A DNA stretch of 64,000 nucleotides from Azorinus chamasolen. Lineage: Eukaryota > Mollusca > Bivalvia > Cardiida > Solecurtidae. A program made the position numbers and the translations under genes. Positions 63,933-64,000 of the stretch are shown here, piece after piece; the first letter of the stretch is position 1, and each line of letters opens with the position of its first letter. The notes under the pieces were generated by a model. The model searched no databases, was not told the DNA's origin, and saw nothing but the letters and a program-made list of their open reading frames with translations. Location of the stretch: assembly GCA_963576725.1 (NCBI GenBank), contig OY755247.1:10943534-11007533 (forward strand). The letters are read 5' to 3'.

Positions 63933-64000
63933 ATTTAAAATGTTAGTGATAAATGATATTGATAAATCGAATCATGTGAATTATAACTGCAGAATACAGT

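Overview
This is eukaryotic, AT-rich, repeat-dominated DNA with no host protein-coding gene that I can support. The repeat content suggests a bivalve mollusc: a CR1-type LINE encoding a 2A-like peptide plus a PHD-like finger, tRNA-derived SINEs (one ending in an ACTC-rich tail), 160-167 bp tandem repeats of the kind seen in molluscan introns, and very dense short DNA transposons. The species cannot be fixed from the sequence alone.

Most of the window is a mosaic of roughly ninety copies or fragments of short non-autonomous DNA transposons (MITEs). Names used here are mine. TA families begin with CAGT and are flanked by TA, as in pogo/Tigger-type Tc1-mariner elements: TA-1 (CAGTAAAACCTCTCTATAAC), TA-2 (CAGTTGAACTTCGATATCTC), TA-3 (CAGTGAAACCCCGCTAATGC), TA-4 (CAGTAAAACTTCGATTATTC), TA-5 (CAGTAAACCCTCATTATAAC), TA-6 (ends near CAGCAGAAC), TA-7 (CAGTGCTCCCTCCCTACAAC), TA-8 (CAGTGACGCTCACTTATAAC). 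Family N has CAGAG ends. P families are bounded by TTAA followed by CCC, as in piggyBac-like elements: P1 (TTAACCCTTTACTCCATGAA), P2 (TTAACCCATTACCTCATAGG), P3 (TTAACCCTTTCGGCGCCAAA and TTAACCCTTTCACCGCCAAT), P4 (hairpin with CTTGGATCCTGATGAGACGC), P5 (TTAACCCATTTACTCC-like ends). Nearly all carry a central, almost perfect 60-100 bp palindrome. Stems and even the 14-bp apex GCTCCTATAGGAGC recur in families whose terminal repeats are unrelated and belong to both superfamilies; this is the most unusual feature of the window.

Layout. 1-41 kb: MITEs, foldback elements, tandem arrays (GA-rich 2.8-3.05 kb; TIR-derived minisatellite 17 kb; 24-bp array 18.2 kb; 41-bp array 26.3 kb; 167-bp array 29.6-30.8 kb; 17/21-bp array 37-37.6 kb), a tRNA-derived SINE at 31.2 kb and a retroelement 3' region at 35.2-35.9 kb. 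41.0-42.5 kb: minus-strand remnant of a YLDD-type reverse transcriptase element. 43.5-52.0 kb: a decayed Tc1-like transposase gene split into four exon-like blocks by introns with matching GT-AG borders and reading phase. Its introns hold a TA-7 MITE, a CR1-like LINE remnant, three tandem arrays, a second copy of the RT element fused in frame to a transposase exon, and a 1.24-kb inverted repeat. 52.5-57 kb: retroelement 3' end, a SINE nested in a TA-2 MITE, further MITEs. 57.4-59.0 kb: 5'-truncated LINE with poly(A) tail, set among CACGTG palindromes. 59.4-59.9 kb: GTCGCCGGCGAC palindrome cluster. 62.3-63.35 kb: 52-bp tandem array followed by a LINE RT scrap and another RT-element 3' end.

Nothing here looks like an operon or pathway. 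The visible biology is transposon nesting, recombination between MITE hairpins, and decay of autonomous elements.
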